Positions 18,286-26,716 of a stretch of DNA of 64,000 nucleotides are shown here, piece after piece. The notes under the pieces were generated by a model that saw nothing but the letters and a program-made list of their open reading frames with translations, had not been told where the DNA came from and made no database searches. A program made the position numbers and the translations under genes. The stretch is from Gluconobacter thailandicus F149-1 = NBRC 100600 (GTDB lineage: Bacteria > Pseudomonadota > Alphaproteobacteria > Acetobacterales > Acetobacteraceae): the NCBI RefSeq assembly GCF_000964465.1, contig NZ_BANH01000019.1, positions 34,103 through 98,102 on the forward strand, given 5' to 3'. Every line of letters begins with the position of its first letter. The first letter of the stretch is position 1.

Positions 18286-18326
18286 AATGATAAATATCAC
18301 CACAAAGAGGCGATATTTATCATTTT
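18284..18326. terminator. AT-rich 15-bp inverted repeat, possible bidirectional terminator
   Basis: Perfect 15-base arms (AAAATGATAAATATC at 18284-18298 and its complement at 18312-18326) separated by 13 bases, beginning in the stop codon of the RidA-like gene. The downstream arm ends in T residues. Each arm contains a nested TGATA-AA-TATCA element. The low GC content stands out from the surroundings. A terminator is the simplest reading; an operator is possible. Confidence 0.5.
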
Positions 18327-18385
18327 TCCAGAAAATTCTTTGAAAATACATTCCCAGGCTCGGAAAACCACTGAGAAAAACAGGT

Positions 18386-18403
18386 TTGGCACGCCTTCTG
18401 CAT
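18386..18403 (+). promoter_or_regulatory. Sigma-54-like (-24/-12) promoter before the UrcA-like gene
   Basis: TTGGCACGCCTTCTGCAT matches the -24/-12 consensus TTGGCACG-N4-TTGCA with the invariant GG (18388-18389) and GC (18400-18401) ten bases apart. Transcription would start near 18413, about 46 bases before the ATG at 18459. Chance matches occur, and no sigma-54 activator gene is visible in the window. Confidence 0.4.
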
Positions 18404-18458
18404 AACGATTTGCAGGCGACATGATCGCCGCATCTTTTCAAGCAGAAAGGCTTCCGCC

Positions 18459-18842
18459 ATGTTTCGCGCCTCCCTTCCAGTCTGCAGTGTTCTTCTCGCC
18501 GCCCTGACGCTCGTACCAACGTCACGCAGCATTGCCGCACCGCTTTCACCGGTACTTGTCCCAACAACGTCCAGCCAGACCGTGAATATCTCGGGGCTTA
18601 ATCTTGCCAATGAGCACGACTGGCGGATCGCGGCCTCTCGTGTCGATGATGCAGCCCAGTCCGTCTGTTCCGTAACCAACCCCATGGATACCGCAACACC
18701 GGAAGATGTTTCATCCTGCGCCCAGATTGCACGACAGGATGCTCTTCATACATTGCGCGACGTCCGTGAAGAGCAGCTAAAAGACCAGCGGGTCGGCCAC
18801 GTTCTGCTCGCAGCCCGACCAGTTGCATCTCCCCATGGTTAA
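18459..18842 (+). CDS. Putative UrcA-family exported protein
   Basis: A 127-residue exported protein with a signal peptide ending near SIAA-PLS. The mature part, VNISGLNLANEHDWRIAASRVDDAAQSVCSV followed by a second Cys and AIARQDAL-type helix (CAQIARQDALHTLRD), resembles the UrcA family, which has a beta-strand, a helix with VC and a downstream disulfide partner. UrcA proteins have no firm function. Start at 18459 has AGAAAGG upstream. It lies between chvG and hprK on the opposite strand, possibly under a sigma-54-like promoter. Confidence 0.6.
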   Translation: MFRASLPVCSVLLAALTLVPTSRSIAAPLSPVLVPTTSSQTVNISGLNLANEHDWRIAASRVDDAAQSVCSVTNPMDTATPEDVSSCAQIARQDALHTLRDVREEQLKDQRVGHVLLAARPVASPHG

Positions 18843-18996
18843 GGACTGCATTTCACCCCTTTGCATCCTGACGCTGGCTATTCCTTTTGCCGCTACACTC
18901 CTGTTTCAGGAAACCGGAGGCAAACGGACGGCCAGCATTCCGGTCAGTGGATTTGAAACACGGCACAGGATGCCGACCAATACCTCACTGACCCTT

Positions 18997-20811
18997 TCAG
19001 GTTGCGCGGGGAAGCCGAACGACAAAGCAGGCGCCGGAAATTGCTCCCGAAGCGTCGAGAATGTTTTCAGCAAACAGGCTTCCACGCAGCGCGTGAATGA
19101 TCTGACGACTGATAGCCAGACCCAACCCGGAATGCTGACCGAAATGCTCGGTCTGCGGCCGCTCTGAATAGAAACGGTCAAAGATGCTGTCGAGCTTTCC
19201 AGGCGGAATTCCGGGCCCTTGGTCACTGATGGTGATTTCCACCACGCTGCCTGTTCCTGGACCACTCCCCGCAATGTCCCGTGCGCTGGCATGGAGGGCA
19301 ATCACACCATTAGGCGGTGAAAACGAAACAGCATTACCGATGAGATTGCGCAGAACCTGAACCAGCCGGTCTTCCACCGCAAAAGCCCGAAGTGGCGGCT
19401 CCTGATCCCGAACATCAAGACGCAGGACCGGAGCATCATCCTTGCGTGTGGTCTGGTGCATTTCCGCCAGAATAGACAAAAGCGCGACGACAGAGACAGG
19501 CTCCGGTCGGACGCGAGACAGTTCGGCGTCAATGCGGCTGGCATCCGAAATGTCCGTAATCAGTCGATCAAGGCGTTTCACGTCGCTGTTAATGATTCCC
19601 AGCAGACGATCACGCCGTTCCGGAATCGCGATTCTTGGAAGCGTCTCAATCGCCGAACGGATCGACGACAGCGGGTTCTTGATCTCATGACTGACATCGG
19701 CGGCGAACCGCTCAATATCATCCATGCGTGCCCAAAGCGCGAGCGCACTGCCGCGCAGAGACCTTGCCAGAACGCCAATCTCGTCCCGTCGCGCCAGCAG
19801 ACGCTCGGGGACCAGATCCTTACGCCCGTCAGATTCCCGCATTTCATGAGAAGCCCGAGCCAGTGTCAGCAACGGTCGAGCGATAGTCAGGGAGAGGTAC
19901 CAGGACAGCAGAATAGTGACGACGAGCGCTGCCAGCACCAGAGACAGAATGGATGAACGGACCGCAAACAACGACCGATCCACTTCCGGAGCATGCCGGG
20001 TCAGTTGGATCTCACCCACAGTCAGACCTTCATGCACCACCGGTTCAACAACCGTGACCACAAGCTGATGGTCTTTTGTGCGACGGATGAAGGGGGGAAG
20101 CTCCGACTGCGCCCGCAAGGGCTGCGCGTCATGAGGGCCATCGGTCGCTGAATCCGGCGTATCCAGCGTCACGATTCCCTCGCTGGACGTCAGCGGCAGC
20201 AGAGACAGCAGCCAATCGTAAAATGTCTCTAGCGCATTGTTCCGAGGGGGATGCCAGGGCAGACCATCCGATGCGGCATCCGGGATAATGGGTTTCGGGG
20301 GGTGTTTTGGCTCTGTCTGGCTATCCGCCACGAGCTTTCCATCCGGATCGAACAGCAGCGCATGAGCGTTCGGGCTTGGCTCGGTCAGACGCGCCAGCAA
20401 TGGCCGCGCCTGCGAGGGATCAAGCACGAACTCTCCGCCAGGCGCCGGTTTTCCCCCGACTTTAGGCGCGGCAATGACAGCAGACTGACCCACAGCAGCC
20501 GCGTAAATATGTGCCTGCTCTCTCAGGGCGTTGACGTCTGTTTCCAGAAGACTGTTCTGAAACTGATCCAGAAACAGAAGCGTCACTGCCAGCAGAGCCA
20601 GCGGAAGGATATTCAGGAGAAGGATGCGTCCAAGGAGAGGAGACGCAAGTTTCCGCCGTGGATCAGGAGGGCCTTTTCGGGTGAACATCCTTTGCAGGGA
20701 TTGCAGAAGTCCGCGCCGCGCTGCTGCGGCATGACGACGGTCACGCCCCTGCTCGAGACGGTCCGAATCAAGATCATAAGCGAGGGCGGAAGAAGGGTCT
20801 GCGTTACCCAC
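18997..20811 (-). CDS. chvG: Sensor histidine kinase ChvG
   Basis: Inner-membrane kinase of the alphaproteobacterial ChvG/ChvI (ExoS/ChvI) system, which in relatives senses acid and envelope stress. The 604-residue protein has a basic cytoplasmic N-terminus, membrane helices at about 60-80 and 290-310, a periplasmic sensor region between them, HAMP, a HisKA domain with the phosphorylated His near 374 (ADVSHEIKNPLSSI) and a HATPase with DQGPGIPPGKLDSIFDRFYS and GLGLAISRQI. It follows chvI after 40 bases. In many relatives hprK is next; here two inverted genes intervene. Confidence 0.9.
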   Translation of the reverse strand: MGNADPSSALAYDLDSDRLEQGRDRRHAAAARRGLLQSLQRMFTRKGPPDPRRKLASPLLGRILLLNILPLALLAVTLLFLDQFQNSLLETDVNALREQAHIYAAAVGQSAVIAAPKVGGKPAPGGEFVLDPSQARPLLARLTEPSPNAHALLFDPDGKLVADSQTEPKHPPKPIIPDAASDGLPWHPPRNNALETFYDWLLSLLPLTSSEGIVTLDTPDSATDGPHDAQPLRAQSELPPFIRRTKDHQLVVTVVEPVVHEGLTVGEIQLTRHAPEVDRSLFAVRSSILSLVLAALVVTILLSWYLSLTIARPLLTLARASHEMRESDGRKDLVPERLLARRDEIGVLARSLRGSALALWARMDDIERFAADVSHEIKNPLSSIRSAIETLPRIAIPERRDRLLGIINSDVKRLDRLITDISDASRIDAELSRVRPEPVSVVALLSILAEMHQTTRKDDAPVLRLDVRDQEPPLRAFAVEDRLVQVLRNLIGNAVSFSPPNGVIALHASARDIAGSGPGTGSVVEITISDQGPGIPPGKLDSIFDRFYSERPQTEHFGQHSGLGLAISRQIIHALRGSLFAENILDASGAISGACFVVRLPRAT

Positions 20812-20851
20812 GCGGCTTTTCCAACTGGCAAAAGGAAAGGATCACGCTGCG

Positions 20852-21622
20852 TCACTCATCCCGGTAACGATACCCGATGCCATAGAGGGTTTCGATCTGG
20901 TTGAAGCTGTCATCAACCTGACGGAACTTCTTGCGGACGCGTTTGATGTGACTGTCGATCGTCCGGTCATCAACGTAGATGTTGTCACCATACGCTGCGT
21001 CAATGAGCTGATCGCGGGACTTTACCATGCCGGGACGCATGGCCAGAGCCTTGACCAGAAGGAACTCCGTGACCGTCAGGGCAATGTCCTGTCCACCCCA
21101 CAGGCACTGGTGCCGCGTTTCATCAAGGGAGAGCTGACCGCGCACGATGGCTGAACCAACGGCTGTTGCACCGGCGGCCTCAGCACGACTTGCATCCTGC
21201 CGACGCAGGAGTGCCCGAATCCGCTCAATGAGCAGCCGCTGGGAGAACGGCTTGGTGATGTAGTCATCCGCCCCCAACCGCAGCCCCATGAGCTGATCCA
21301 GCTCTTCGTCTTTCGACGTCAGGAAAATGACGGGCAGGTTTGACCGGGCACGAAGGCGCTGGAGAAGTTCCATGCCATCCATGCGCGGCATCTTCACATC
21401 CAGTACAGCCAGGCTGACCGGGCGGCTGATGATTCCCTGAAGGGCACTTTCACCATCCGTATAGGTGTGAACGGTGAACCCTTCGGATTCGAGGGTCATC
21501 TGGACGGAAGCAAGAATGTTCCGGTCATCATCCACCAGCGCAATAATCGGTGCCGTAGCTACGCCAGACGGGGTCTGGTTGCTGGCCGACTGGGGCGCGT
21601 AGGGAGTGTGTGGCGTCTCCAT
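20852..21622 (-). CDS. chvI: Response regulator ChvI (OmpR/PhoB family)
   Basis: DNA-binding partner of ChvG. The 256-residue protein has a receiver with acidic pocket DDD (31-33), phospho-acceptor Asp75 ([13 protein letters not shown]) and Lys in YITKPFS, then a winged helix whose [23 protein letters not shown] recognition segment (here [19 protein letters not shown]) and [18 protein letters not shown] are nearly identical to those of rhizobial ChvI. It has an N-terminal extension of about 24 residues. First gene of the chvIG pair. Confidence 0.93.
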   Translation of the reverse strand: METPHTPYAPQSASNQTPSGVATAPIIALVDDDRNILASVQMTLESEGFTVHTYTDGESALQGIISRPVSLAVLDVKMPRMDGMELLQRLRARSNLPVIFLTSKDEELDQLMGLRLGADDYITKPFSQRLLIERIRALLRRQDASRAEAAGATAVGSAIVRGQLSLDETRHQCLWGGQDIALTVTEFLLVKALAMRPGMVKSRDQLIDAAYGDNIYVDDRTIDSHIKRVRKKFRQVDDSFNQIETLYGIGYRYRDE

Positions 21623-21724
21623 ATGGGGTCCGTCTGCTGAAATCTGATGCCAAGATTATCTATAACGCATGGCGCACCATGGCGGAAAATAGGCATTTCA
21701 ATGACATCCTACCACGTTGCAACC

Positions 21725-21752
21725 CTTGTCTTTGAGACAATCCGCGTTATCT
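21725..21752 (+). promoter_or_regulatory. Heat-shock (RpoH) promoter of grpE
   Basis: CTTG at 21725-21728, 17 bases, then GTTATCT at 21746-21752: a near match to the alphaproteobacterial RpoH consensus CTTG-N17/18-CYTATNT. It lies 54 bases before the grpE start, and grpE is a classical member of this regulon. Confidence 0.65.
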
Positions 21753-21806
21753 CCTGAAGAAGAACGGGGCCACGGGATGGCCCGTCCCACAAGATAAGGT
21801 CGTGAC

Positions 21807-22436
21807 ATGCCAGACCAGAAGACTACGCCGGAAACAGTGAACGACGCGCCTGAGCAGGGCGTCGAGACACCCGGTATGAACGAAACCGGCGGCGAAACGC
21901 TGGAAGAAACCACGCCAGAAGCGCGCATCGAGGCTCTTGAAGCTGAGGTTGCAGAGCTCAAGGATCGCTGGGTCCGCTCCGAAGCGGAAAATCAGAACAT
22001 CCGCGCCCGCGCCAAGCGGGATGTGGAAGATGCGCGTCAGTATGCCATCCAGAAATTTGCCCGTGACGTTGTCGAGGCTGCTGAAAATCTTCAGCGTGGC
22101 CTTGCCTCCATTCCGGCAAAGACTGAAGGTGAAGACACCCTGATTACGAAGCTGCGTGAAGGGATTGAAGGCACGGAACGCTCCTTCATCAACATCCTGG
22201 AACGCCACGGCATCACCTGCGAGGATCCGACCGGCAAGCCGTTCGATGCCAATCTGCATCAGGCGATGGCGGAACAGCCTTCCGATCAGCATACGCCGGG
22301 CCACGTCATGCAGTCTTGGACGCCAGCATGGCTTCTCAAGGGCCGCCTGCTGAAGCCAGCCATGGTTGTGGTCGCCAAGGGAACACCAGAAGCCGATGCC
22401 GCCAAGGCTTCTCCGGGGCTCGATACCACGGTCTAA
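21807..22436 (+). CDS. grpE: Nucleotide exchange factor GrpE
   Basis: Cochaperone that releases ADP from DnaK. The 209-residue protein has an acidic disordered start, a long coiled coil (EARIEALEAEVAELKDRWVRSEAENQNIRARAKRDVEDA), and the beta-wing domain with HGITCEDPTGKPFDANLHQAMAEQPSDQHTPGHV and LLKGRLLKPAMVVVAKG. The length is normal. It sits alone after a heat-shock promoter; hrcA and dnaK are not adjacent in this window. AAGG precedes the start at eight bases. Confidence 0.95.
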   Translation: MPDQKTTPETVNDAPEQGVETPGMNETGGETLEETTPEARIEALEAEVAELKDRWVRSEAENQNIRARAKRDVEDARQYAIQKFARDVVEAAENLQRGLASIPAKTEGEDTLITKLREGIEGTERSFINILERHGITCEDPTGKPFDANLHQAMAEQPSDQHTPGHVMQSWTPAWLLKGRLLKPAMVVVAKGTPEADAAKASPGLDTTV

Positions 22437-22531
22437 TTTTAAGACCCAATCCTGCTTCAAACAGGATTTCTTTTGCGGAACGTCAGCTCTGGCAGTTGGC
22501 GTTCCGTCAGACCCTGCTAGAAATCAGGGTC

Positions 22532-23440
22532 ATGAGTCGTATTCTCGTCATCAAGCTCGGTGCTCTGGGCGATTTCGTTCAGGCTTTCGGAGCCTTTGCT
22601 TCCATTCGGGCTGCGTTTCCGAATGATCATATCACGCTCCTGACCACGCCTCCCTTTGCGGAGCTTGCTCAGGCCGCGCCGTGGTTCGACGAGGTCACGA
22701 CAGACCGGCGCCCCTCCCTGAAACATCCGGTTGCCCTGTTCCGACTGTCGCGGACGTTGCATGGATTCGATCGTATTTTCGATCTTCAGACATCCGGTCG
22801 CTCAAAAACCTATTTCCGGCTTGCGGGCCGACCCAGAAACTGGTCTGGAATTTCCAGTGGCTGCTGTCACCCCCACGCCAACCCGTCCCGCAATGAGATG
22901 CATACACTCGCACGTCTGGATGACCAGCTTCGCGCGGCAGGTGTAAAGCCACTCGATCGCACAGTACCCGAATGGCTTCGAGGGCACGGGCCAAAAATTC
23001 AGGGACGGTATGTCGTTCTGGTTCCCGGTGCTGCGCCCCATCGTCCTCAGAAGCGCTGGCCTGTCACACGGTTTGCAGAAGTGGCCCAGACCCTGTTCCG
23101 ACGCGGGATCACACCGATCATCGTGGGAAGCGCTACAGAAACCCCTCTGGCTGAGCAGATCCGTAGCCTCTGCCCACAGGCAGTAGACCTCACGGGAAAA
23201 ACCAGCCTGATCGAACTGGGTGGCGTGCTTGACCGGGCAGAACAGGTTATTGGAAACGATACCGGGCCAATGCATCTGGCTGCTGCCATGGACAGGCCGA
23301 TCATCGCCCTGTTTTCCGAGGACAGTGACCCTCGCCTGACGGCCCCGCTGGCACTAACTCCTGGGAGAACGACCATTCTGGACGTTCCGGATCTCGCACT
23401 GTTGCCTGCATCCCGGATAGAGGCTCTACTCCCTGCATGA
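22532..23440 (+). CDS. Glycosyltransferase family 9 (ADP-heptose:LPS heptosyltransferase-like)
   Basis: Transfers a sugar, usually heptose, in lipopolysaccharide core assembly at the inner membrane. The 302-residue protein begins MSRILVIKLGALGDFVQAFGAF, the GT9 N-terminal donor-domain motif, and carries VLVPGAAPHRPQKRWP and the C-terminal IGNDTGPMHLAAAMDRP block. Start at 22532 fits the family; earlier in-frame ATGs lie within grpE. It is joined to the next glycosyltransferase by an ATGA overlap. The exact acceptor is unknown. Confidence 0.87.
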   Translation: MSRILVIKLGALGDFVQAFGAFASIRAAFPNDHITLLTTPPFAELAQAAPWFDEVTTDRRPSLKHPVALFRLSRTLHGFDRIFDLQTSGRSKTYFRLAGRPRNWSGISSGCCHPHANPSRNEMHTLARLDDQLRAAGVKPLDRTVPEWLRGHGPKIQGRYVVLVPGAAPHRPQKRWPVTRFAEVAQTLFRRGITPIIVGSATETPLAEQIRSLCPQAVDLTGKTSLIELGGVLDRAEQVIGNDTGPMHLAAAMDRPIIALFSEDSDPRLTAPLALTPGRTTILDVPDLALLPASRIEALLPA

Positions 23441-24522
23441 CAGTTATCCGTTGCGTCACGATGCAGAAAAACGAGGCCACACTGCTTGAGCCGTGGATCC
23501 TCTGGCATGGGGCCATTTTTGGTCTCTCCAATCTGACAGTTATCGACAACGGCTCTACTGACCCTCACGTCAAGGATGTGCAGAAGCGTTACGAAGCGCA
23601 GGGCGTCCAGATCATTCGCAAGTACCGGGCCCACAAGGATTTCCTGCGCAAAGGGGAAATCTTCACGGAGATCATCCGAGGCTGGGATGCCGAGAATGCC
23701 TGCGATTTCGCTCTCCCCATGGATTGCGATGAATTTCTTGCTTTCTTTCTGGATCGCCTCTCGGTAGATCCGGCCGAAATCCGGGCACAGTTCGAACTCC
23801 TGAAAGATGAACAGGCAACCCTGATTACGGACCGGCTGTTCCTGAACGTACCAGATGCGCCTAACTATTATCGCCCGCAATCCGTCCCACGGGCCTTATT
23901 CAAGGCTCATACAATTGTCGGCCTGGACCGGGGCCTGCATGCACCCCAGACCATCTATCGGGAACGCTGCGTCCGGACGCCTTTCATACATATTCATCTG
24001 CATAACCGTCCGGATTATGAAGAAATCCGGCGTTACGCCCGGCAGAAGCTGTCTCATATCGCCGGTGCCATCCCTGGGGAGAAACCCAAGCCAGGTCAGA
24101 TCACGCCAACAAACCCCAAGGAAGGCTATCACCTCCGATATTACTTTCAGGCCAGTCAGGAAGAATTCCTCCGAAGCTACCTGCACACACCTGATATCTA
24201 TGCGCCGGTCATCGCAGAGCATTTCAAGGCGCTGGGCGTAGATCCCGCCCCCCTTCTTGGAGACAAAACCGCGCCACAGCTCCCGGCGCACATTCCACAG
24301 AATTTTCTGGCACACCGGCGCCTTGGAGACGGATCACAGCACGAATACGTCCTGTTCGATCCACTGTTTTACGCTCATGAGAACGCGGATGTGGTGAAGG
24401 ATGCGTTCTACGGCATCTGGCCCCTGATCCATTATATGGATGCCGGATGGCGCGAGGGCCGCCTTCCGAATGGCGCCGGACTGGCACCTTTTACCCTTCA
24501 GACAGCGACTAACGACCGATAA
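23437..24522 (+). CDS. Glycosyltransferase family 2-like protein with C-terminal FYAHENADV domain
   Basis: Putative glycosyltransferase of 361 residues. The N-terminal TVIRCVTMQKNEATLLEPWILWHGAIFGLSNLTVIDNGSTD is typical of GT2/DUF23-like transferases, with PMDCDEFLAF as the metal-binding DxD-type motif near residue 92. The C-terminal FDPLFYAHENADVVKDAFYGIWPLIHYMDAGWREGRLPN matches a short domain often fused to surface-polysaccharide glycosyltransferases. It overlaps the GT9 gene by ATGA, so the two act together, likely on LPS or exopolysaccharide. Donor and acceptor are unknown. Confidence 0.8.
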   Translation: MTVIRCVTMQKNEATLLEPWILWHGAIFGLSNLTVIDNGSTDPHVKDVQKRYEAQGVQIIRKYRAHKDFLRKGEIFTEIIRGWDAENACDFALPMDCDEFLAFFLDRLSVDPAEIRAQFELLKDEQATLITDRLFLNVPDAPNYYRPQSVPRALFKAHTIVGLDRGLHAPQTIYRERCVRTPFIHIHLHNRPDYEEIRRYARQKLSHIAGAIPGEKPKPGQITPTNPKEGYHLRYYFQASQEEFLRSYLHTPDIYAPVIAEHFKALGVDPAPLLGDKTAPQLPAHIPQNFLAHRRLGDGSQHEYVLFDPLFYAHENADVVKDAFYGIWPLIHYMDAGWREGRLPNGAGLAPFTLQTATNDR

Positions 24523-24590
24523 ATCCGCCTTCTCTCCGGTGCAGGGCTTGCGGCCCATGCCGGATTGGGGCCATTTACGCGTGTCTTTTT

Positions 24591-24630
24591 CCCGGCAGAG
24601 GGCTGCCGGGAGCCATCGCAGAGGAGCGAT
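24591..24630 (+). promoter_or_regulatory. Structured thrS leader with ribosome binding site in a hairpin loop
   Basis: Two adjacent hairpins precede thrS: an 8-bp stem CCCGGCAG/CTGCCGGG (24591-24598 with 24603-24610) and a 5-bp stem ATCGC/GCGAT (24615-24619 with 24626-24630). The loop of the second holds most of the GAGGAG ribosome binding site. This could permit translational control, as known for E. coli thrS, but the structure here is only predicted by eye. Confidence 0.4.
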
Positions 24631-24633
24631 CCC

Positions 24634-26577
24634 ATGCCCGCCATCACACTCCCCGACGGAAGCGTCCGCACGTTCGACGGGACCGTGACGGGCACGACTA
24701 TCGCCGCCTCCATCGGTCCGGGGCTCGCAAAAGCCGCTCTGGCCATGGAGGTGAACGGCAAGCTCGTCGATCTCGCAACCGAGATTGCAGACGATGCGGC
24801 CGTCAAGTTCGTCACGAAGAAGGACGACGCCTCTCTTGAGATGATCCGCCATGACGCCGCCCATGTTCTGGCCGAAGCCGTGCAGTCGCTCTGGCCGGAA
24901 ACACAGGTCACGATTGGCCCGAGCATCAAGGACGGCTTTTATTACGACTTCTCCCGCGAGAAGCCGTTTACGCCTGATGACTTCGAAGCCATCGAAGCCA
25001 GGATGCGCGAGATTGTGGCGGCCAACGCGCCTTTCACCCGTGAGGTGTGGGATCGTGACGAAGCCATCCGCTTCTTCGAAGAGAAGGGTGAGAACTTCAA
25101 GGCCGAGCTGATCCGCGACCTGCCGGAAGACGAGCAGATTTCGATCTACCGTCAGGGTGAATGGCTCGATCTCTGTCGCGGCCCGCATCTGCGCGGCACG
25201 GCAGACGTCGGAACGGCGTTCAAGCTCATGCGCGTGGCGGGTGCCTACTGGCGCGGCGACCATCGCAACCCGATGCTGACCCGTATCTACGGCACGGCCT
25301 GGCGCGACAAAAAGGAGCTGGACGCTCATCTGATGCGCCTGGAGGAAGCCGAAAAACGCGATCATCGCCGCATTGGCCGTGAGATGGATCTTTTCCATAT
25401 TCAGGAAGAAGCCGTGGGTCAGATCTTCTGGCACCATAAGGGCTGGCGTCTGTACACGGTCCTTCAGGACTACATGCGTCGCGCGCAGTCCCGGAACAAT
25501 TACGAAGAAGTCCGCACACCGCAGCTTGTTGACCGCGCACTCTGGGAAGCCTCCGGTCACTGGGACAAGTACCGCGAGAACATGTTCATTGCTCAGGTTG
25601 AGGATGAAGACAAAACCCTCGCCCTGAAGCCGATGAACTGCCCGTGCCATGTGCAGATCTTCCGCCATGGCCTGCGGTCTTACCGTGAGCTGCCGCTACG
25701 TATGGCCGAGTTCGGCGCGTGCCATCGTTATGAACCTTCCGGCTCGCTGCATGGCATCATGCGTGTCCGTGGCTTCACGCAGGATGACGCCCACATCTTC
25801 TGCACAGACGACCAGATTGCGGATGAAACGGCAAAATTCGTGAAGATGCTGGCCGAGGTTTACACGGATCTGGGCTTCGAAAGCTTCCGCGTGAAGTTCT
25901 CGGACCGTCCGGAGACGCGTGCTGGTTCTGACGAAGTCTGGGATCGGGCAGAAGGCTCGCTCAAGAAGGCCTGCGAGATCGCTGGTGTTGAGTATGAGTA
26001 CAACCCCGGCGAAGGCGCCTTCTACGGCCCGAAGCTGGAGTTCGTCCTGACCGATGCGATCGGTCGTGACTGGCAGTGCGGTACGCTTCAGGTGGACTAT
26101 GTTCTGCCGGAGCGCCTGGACGCGTCCTATATTGGCGAAGACAGCCAGCGTCACCGCCCGGTCATGCTGCACCGCGCTATCCTCGGCAGCTTTGAGCGCT
26201 TCATCGGCATTCTGATCGAGCAATATGCCGGCAAGTTCCCGCTCTGGCTGGCACCGACGCAGGTTGTCGTGGCTTCCATCGTTTCCGATGCTGCCGATTA
26301 CGCCACGGAGGTTGCCGCCAAGCTGAAAGCCGCAGGTCTTCAGGTTGAAACTGACGTGCGCAACGACAAGATCAACGCCAAGATCCGCGAACACAGCCTT
26401 GCCCGTGTTCCGGTTATTCTGGTCGTCGGACGTCGCGAAGCAGAAGAGCGCAAGGTCGCCATGCGCCGCCTTGGCGGGGCACAACAGGAAATCCTGGGAC
26501 TCGACGAGGCCGTCAAAACCCTGTCGACCGAGGCAACCCCGCCAGATATTGCACGCTTTTCGCAGGATTGCGCGTAA
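24634..26577 (+). CDS. thrS: Threonine-tRNA ligase
   Basis: Charges tRNA-Thr. The 647-residue protein has the TGS domain (1-60), the editing domain with [10 protein letters not shown] and CRGPHLRGT, the class II catalytic core with zinc ligands in [10 protein letters not shown] and the [15 protein letters not shown] motif 2 region, and the anticodon-binding domain at the C-terminus (QVVVASI...[12 protein letters not shown]). Start at 24634 follows GAGGAG by seven bases. infC follows after a 139-base structured leader, the conserved thrS-infC order. Confidence 0.97.
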   Translation: MPAITLPDGSVRTFDGTVTGTTIAASIGPGLAKAALAMEVNGKLVDLATEIADDAAVKFVTKKDDASLEMIRHDAAHVLAEAVQSLWPETQVTIGPSIKDGFYYDFSREKPFTPDDFEAIEARMREIVAANAPFTREVWDRDEAIRFFEEKGENFKAELIRDLPEDEQISIYRQGEWLDLCRGPHLRGTADVGTAFKLMRVAGAYWRGDHRNPMLTRIYGTAWRDKKELDAHLMRLEEAEKRDHRRIGREMDLFHIQEEAVGQIFWHHKGWRLYTVLQDYMRRAQSRNNYEEVRTPQLVDRALWEASGHWDKYRENMFIAQVEDEDKTLALKPMNCPCHVQIFRHGLRSYRELPLRMAEFGACHRYEPSGSLHGIMRVRGFTQDDAHIFCTDDQIADETAKFVKMLAEVYTDLGFESFRVKFSDRPETRAGSDEVWDRAEGSLKKACEIAGVEYEYNPGEGAFYGPKLEFVLTDAIGRDWQCGTLQVDYVLPERLDASYIGEDSQRHRPVMLHRAILGSFERFIGILIEQYAGKFPLWLAPTQVVVASIVSDAADYATEVAAKLKAAGLQVETDVRNDKINAKIREHSLARVPVILVVGRREAEERKVAMRRLGGAQQEILGLDEAVKTLSTEATPPDIARFSQDCA

Positions 26578-26584
26578 TCCTCTT

Positions 26585-26662
26585 GCACCCGGAAGGGTGC
26601 GGGACTATGTGCAAAAGGAACGGGATCGGCAAAGACCGCATCCCGCTCTTCCTCGTGAAGAG
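26585..26662 (+). promoter_or_regulatory. Structured infC leader with three consecutive hairpins
   Basis: Between thrS and infC three hairpins occur in a row: GCACCC-GGAA-GGGTGC (26585-26600), CGGGATCGG paired with CCG-C-ATCCCG (26621-26645) and CTCTTC-N5-GAAGAG (26646-26662). None is followed by a T-run, so they are not simple terminators. They may serve the control of infC, which is autoregulated in enterobacteria. Confidence 0.4.
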
Positions 26663-26716
26663 TGGGACGTGATGTCCGGGCTGATCTCCGCATGAGAATT
26701 ACGACAGGAGCTGACC

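Noticed and set aside
18835..19167. Small plus-strand frame with a hydrophobic start after the UrcA-like gene
   Set aside because: Although its start looks like a signal peptide, it has no ribosome binding site, overlaps the 3' end of chvG and resembles nothing downstream.
24523..24633. T-box riboswitch before thrS
   Set aside because: No TGGN-type T-box sequence or specifier stem; T-boxes are essentially absent from alphaproteobacteria.
24334..25668. Minus-strand frame opposite a glycosyltransferase and thrS
   Set aside because: Spans the end of one gene and half of another; a codon-bias shadow.
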